From positions 62,001 through 126,000 of the forward strand of contig MCGO01000045.1 of the NCBI GenBank assembly GCA_002104985.1: a DNA stretch of 64,000 nt, read 5' to 3'. Positions 60,732-64,000 of this stretch are shown here, piece by piece. The position numbers were made by a program, and so were the translations under genes. The notes below the pieces were generated by a model that saw only the letters and a list, made by a program, of their open reading frames with translations, was not told where the DNA came from and searched no databases. This DNA comes from Rhizoclosmatium globosum. Taxonomy: Eukaryota > Chytridiomycota > Chytridiomycetes > Chytridiales > Chytriomycetaceae. Position 1 is the first letter of the stretch, and each line of letters begins with the position of its first letter.

Positions 60732-61844
60732 ATGCCACAAACCCACGAGCACGATTCATCAGACACTCGCTACATCAAGCTCAACAACACCTTCTCCTCT
60801 CCATCATCTTCCTCCTCCCCACCCTCCTCTCCCTACACAGCACCCATTCACCCACAAGGCCCCAAGTACTCAACAGTCCGCCGCTCCTTCCCAGACCTCT
60901 CCCCCGCCGCCCTCCCTCACCTCGTCACAGACCCATGGTACAAATTCAAACTATTTGTCGTAAAGACCAAGATTCTCGAATCGGGTGTGGGAGTCGTGAT
61001 TGGACGCGCGTTTCAGGATTGTATCAAGAGTTTTGTGAATGATTTGCTTGTGCCTCCTATATTGGCGTTTATTCCGAATCGAAGTGGGATGCGGGTATGT
61101 ACTGTTGCTTTCATGTTTCTGGTGCGCGTGGGGCGGAGGTTTCATTGACTGTATTAGTGTTGAGGTCGTCGTGTTGGGATAACAGATTTGGGTTGATGCA
61201 GACACACATGGAATTCAGTCAATAACCTAAATATGGATCTCGATCTTTGATGGAGTATTAAGACTGGGAGCTAAATGGATCCCGTTGGAAGACGTTTCTC
61301 AGAACTGACTTTTTGAGAGGATTTCATCATTCGTCCAAAAGCTAACGTTCACATCAGTTTATCGTTCTAAAACAAGGACGCACCAAGAAACGGTACAAGA
61401 CAATTGAGGAAGCTGTATTCGACGGTATATACTTTCTCCTCCTCTCTCAGCCAAATTAAAATGGAATTAAAGGTGCGATAACAATCAACTACGGTCGCTT
61501 CACACACAACTGCGTTAATTTCTTTGTCGTCGGAGTATCAGTATACTACCTCCTCAAAGCTGTGAAAGCATTCTTTGAAAACAACTTGAAACACCTCCGA
61601 AAGTGTCCTTACTGTGTCAGCGAGATTCCAATTGGTTAGCACTTTCACTTCCAGACTCAAGGTTGCTAATTCCATACTTTGTTCTGCAGAAGCGACTCGT
61701 TGCTCGTTTTGCACTTCACATTTAGAACCGCCTAAATCACCGAAACCAGATCTAAGTGACGATGATTTTTCGCCGGAGCGGAGGAAACGGCTTGAGGATC
61801 GGACCGGAGATTGGTTTGACACAAAGGATATGGTCATCAGTTGA
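60732..61844 (+). CDS. mscL: Large-conductance mechanosensitive channel (MscL family)
   Basis: Stretch-activated channel that opens under hypo-osmotic shock; well known in bacteria and patchy in fungi. ATG 60732. A disordered Ser/Pro-rich N-terminal extension (about 75 residues) precedes VVKTKILESGVGVVIGRAFQ (helix 1, the AVGVVIG-type pore segment) and SFVNDLLVPPILAFIP. After a 264-nt intron (61094-61357) come FIVLKQGRTKKRYKTIEEA, then ITINYGRFTHNCVNFFVVGV (helix 2) and VYYLLKAVKAFFENN. The C-terminus has a four-Cys zinc-ribbon-like segment, CPYCVSEIPIEATRCSFC, the same tail seen on many bacterial MscL proteins, split by an intron (about 61636-61687). Ends at 61844. The N-terminal extension and introns show it is a resident nuclear gene. 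Confidence 0.87.
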
Positions 61845-62055
61845 TTTATGAATAAAGTTATGAAGGATGAAGGATGATAATTGCGGAATCAAATAAATGT
61901 TTATTAATTTGATATAATCATATGCTTAAGGATCGTAGGTACAGATGGCAAATATGCCGATTTGTTGGTTGTTGAACCGACTCAATTTAGTGAACCGCCA
62001 TAAAACGGTTTGGACTGAGGACTCTGAGAGATTGAATGAATGTTGTAAAGATCGT

Positions 62056-62289
62056 TTACAGGTGCTTCATTGATTCAAACGCTGGTGCTCCGGTGAGGAA
62101 AAGCGAGGAAGTACTTGCAGTAGACTTTGTACTTGATGTGGTGGACACAGCTCCAACGGACTTAGTCGTAGTCTTGATCGATTCAGTGGAAGTAGAGCTC
62201 TTGAGAGATGCAGCTTTCTTGTCTTCACGTGCAAACTTGAGTTGGAGAAACATGTCGTGTCCGGCGAAGGAGTCGAGTTGGCCTGGCAT
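62056..62289 (-). CDS. Small Ser/Thr-rich protein, paralogue of 62593-62850
   Basis: 77 residues from ATG 62289: MPGQLDSFAGHDMFLQLKFA, a Lys-rich EDKKAASLK segment, a Ser/Thr-rich middle and the end FLTGAPAFESMKHL. It aligns over its whole length with the divergent neighbour. An upstream in-frame extension exists, but the paralogue supports this start. No known domain; the conserved 25-residue N-terminus and the 14-residue C-terminus are the likely functional parts. Confidence 0.65.
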   Translation of the reverse strand: MPGQLDSFAGHDMFLQLKFAREDKKAASLKSSTSTESIKTTTKSVGAVSTTSSTKSTASTSSLFLTGAPAFESMKHL

Positions 62290-62592
62290 TTTTGCTTTTG
62301 TTTGTTGGTTGTTTTTGGTGAAGGGAATTCGGATCAGAAGGGCCGGTTTATATGGTACAGGCTTCGTGGGGAAACCCTTGTTTTTGGATGCGGAAATTGG
62401 GTGGTTGGAAAACTCTGCCACAGAATCCACGAAAATTTGAGAAATCCACGAATATCGGAATCAAAGCCGCTGCCACGTTTCCGCTCCGATGGAATGAAAG
62501 ACCCTAACCCATGACTTCTGCGATCATAAAAGACGAAGGCCTCAAAGCTGTTCCCACCAAACAAACCAAATACCCATATCCCCAAAAACAAT
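62290..62592. promoter_or_regulatory. Intergenic interval shared by two divergent small genes
   Basis: 303 bp separate the two start codons. Both genes must be driven from here. No TATA-like or repeated operator-like motif stood out. Confidence 0.4.
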
Positions 62593-62850
62593 ATGCCAAG
62601 CCAAATCGAATCCTTTGCGGCTCACGATATGTTTCTTCGAGTCAAGTTCGCCAAGGAAGATAAGAAGTCAGCAACATCTCTGAAGTCTGCGTCATCGTCT
62701 GAGTCAATGGCTTCAACCATTAGCACTGTTTCAACCGCCTCAAGCTCAACATCTTCAGCGGCAACATCGACATCAAGCTCGATTTCTTCTTTATCCTCAA
62801 GCATGTTCCTTTCAGGCACACCTTCTTTGGAGGCAACGAAGCATATTTGA
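62593..62850 (+). CDS. Small Ser/Thr-rich protein, paralogue of 62056-62289
   Basis: 85 residues: MPSQIESFAAHDMFLRVKFA, EDKKSATSLK, a long Ser/Thr run, and the end FLSGTPSLEATKHI. Start ATG 62593, stop 62848-62850, single exon. The N- and C-terminal blocks are shared with the divergent neighbour while the Ser/Thr middle differs in length, as expected for a disordered linker. Function unknown. Confidence 0.68.
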   Translation: MPSQIESFAAHDMFLRVKFAKEDKKSATSLKSASSSESMASTISTVSTASSSTSSAATSTSSSISSLSSSMFLSGTPSLEATKHI

Positions 62851-62854
62851 TGTT

Positions 62855-63585
62855 AATACCGATGCGAACAACATTTAAACTCAACTGGACCGACCATCAC
62901 AAAGCCAGAGCACATTGCATATAATATACCTACTTTATTTTACTTACCCCAATAAAACAATCAATTTCATGAAACTGGGAATATTCATTTGTTGGATATT
63001 ATGGTTCTATCCATTCTTCTGAGTTCAATAAAGGCAATTGTATATGGAATACTTTATTCGAATATCACTCTGAAGACATATGGCAATGGTACGAAGGAAA
63101 CCAGGCTTATGGCTTTGGAAGTGGTGTGTGTGTTCTTTGGTGCGGACTTAGAGTAGATTCACCTACACAATAAAGCAAATTAGTAATTCCATATTTGGCA
63201 GCAAATGACGCAATCGGTGGCGTCAGCGCGTGCTGAAAAGGCATTGGGTGAGTTGGTGGTAATTAACAGAATTTACGTGCCAAACCTGCGACACAATCCC
63301 AAAAAACATCATTTCCCCTCCAAAGTGGCTGACGCAATCATATGTGACAGTTCTTGAAATTGAAAGTATATCCTAAACTTTGATTCTGCATGGCTCGACA
63401 TGAATTGGCATGGTAATTACTTCTGTTCGAAATCGTCATTGTGGAAGTCAGGCAAAAGCGACACGCACATCCGAAACAACTAAGAAAAGATGTACATGCC
63501 AGGTAAAAAAAAAAAAAGGAAGCGTGTCGTTATTCTTGTGTACAAATCTGGTTTATACTGCGTAGAGATTGCTAATAGTTACAGC
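62855..63585. other. Intergenic, nothing recognised
   Basis: About 730 bp upstream of tRNA-Pro. No long open frame. A 12-base A run occurs near 63506. No gene could be supported. Confidence 0.5.
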
Positions 63586-63657
63586 GGCCTTATGGTCTAG
63601 TAGTATGATTCTCGCTTTGGGTGCGAGAGGTCCGGGGTTCAATTCCCCGTGAGGCCC
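63586..63657 (+). tRNA. tRNA-Pro (anticodon TGG)
   Basis: Cloverleaf seen directly. The acceptor GGCCTTA pairs with TGAGGCC (one T-G). The anticodon stem CTCGC/GCGAG encloses the loop TTTGGGT, with the anticodon TGG at 63618-63620. The T arm is CGGGG-TTCAATT-CCCCG and the discriminator is C at 63657. A GTTTTTA tract follows as a likely Pol III terminator. No intron. Confidence 0.95.
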
Positions 63658-63659
63658 GT

Positions 63660-64000
63660 TTTTAACCGTACAAGTGTTGTTGAGGGGAGGATTGTCGGTG
63701 GTTGGTTGGTTGTTTGCCGTTGTTTTGGAATTGTAGTGATTTCATCCGTCCGTCACCAGCCCCTGTTGCTGGTGGAACTTTCGTTCTTTTGATATTATTA
63801 TGTGGAACGGGTGGAATGTATTCGCTTATGGGCGTCAGTGATTAACCTAGTTATGCTCCTGTCACACCTCTCAAACTTACGAGTTGGCTGCCTTCTTACG
63901 GCAACCTCATCATTTTTTTCCATCAACAACTAGTGGATATTCTTCTTCCAAGGTATGATTTGCTGGCTAAAACCATTAGAACTTTCAATTTAACTTTATT
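63660..64000. other. Window end, nothing recognised
   Basis: About 340 bp after tRNA-Pro with no open frame of note and no repeat. Confidence 0.4.

Noticed and set aside
63505..63520. A-run as the poly(A) tail of a retroposed element
   Set aside because: No element body, target-site duplication or coding remnant is visible upstream.

Overview
The window is nuclear DNA of a flagellated fungus, most likely a chytrid (Chytridiomycota, possibly a Rhizoclosmatium/Chytriomyces-type species). Genes are intron-rich, with mostly 43-70 nt introns (GT...AG). Fungal markers (a WOPR/Gti1-Pac2 regulator, a KDZ transposon) sit beside cilium or centrosome genes (KATNAL2-type katanin, a CM1 gamma-tubulin-binding coiled coil, cytoplasmic dynein) and animal-like receptors (rhodopsin-type and class C-type 7TM proteins). 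The species assignment is inference; no rRNA or barcode lies in the window.

Layout. 1-690: 3' end of a peroxisomal SCPx-type thiolase (+). 0.7-3.2 kb: two tandem rhodopsin-family GPCRs (-). 3.25-5 kb: WOPR transcription factor (-). 5.1-7.45 kb: a disordered multi-exon protein (-), not recognised. 7.85-10.0 kb: katanin-like AAA ATPase (-), head-to-head with a CM1 coiled-coil gene (+, 10.08-13.78 kb). 13.85-16.8 kb: receptor with an ANF-type ligand-binding domain and a class C-like membrane domain (+). 16.9-17.9 kb: F-actin capping protein beta (+). 18.0-33.5 kb: cytoplasmic dynein 1 heavy chain (-). 33.7-35.4 kb: ARPC5 and a Dpb4/POLE3 histone-fold protein (-). 36.12 kb: tRNA-Leu(AAG). 36.4-37.4 kb: FkbM methyltransferase (-). 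37.6-41.5 kb: P5A ATPase (-). 41.7-42.7 kb: unknown membrane protein (-). 42.7-47.4 kb: exportin-5/Msn5 (-). 47.5-54 kb: a cluster of lineage-specific 7TM genes with a small disordered protein and an LRR protein between them. 54.08-60.51 kb: a complete KDZ transposon. 60.7-61.8 kb: MscL channel (+). 62-62.9 kb: two divergent small paralogues. 63.6 kb: tRNA-Pro(TGG).

The main discovery is the 6,429-bp KDZ element. It has 108-bp terminal inverted repeats (two mismatches), an 8-bp target-site duplication (CCTAAAAG), a KDZ transposase with an N-terminal cysteine cluster, and a second, convergent gene of unknown function. It is inserted inside the first membrane segment of a 7TM gene, whose two halves lie 6.4 kb apart and read in frame once one target-site copy is counted.

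A caution for any reader: many conserved genes are broken by single missing bases, nearly all in short homopolymer runs, while the protein stays conserved on both sides. This looks like consensus undercalling in a long-read or pyrosequencing assembly, not pseudogenes. CDS entries give the whole locus span, introns and apparent frameshifts included.

Functionally the window is rich in microtubule and actin machinery (dynein, katanin, CM1, CapZ beta, ARPC5) and in sensing (two rhodopsin-type receptors, an ANF/class C-type receptor, five 7TM paralogues, MscL). This suits a zoospore-producing fungus. No operon-like logic is expected; the notable arrangements are close head-to-head or tandem pairs.
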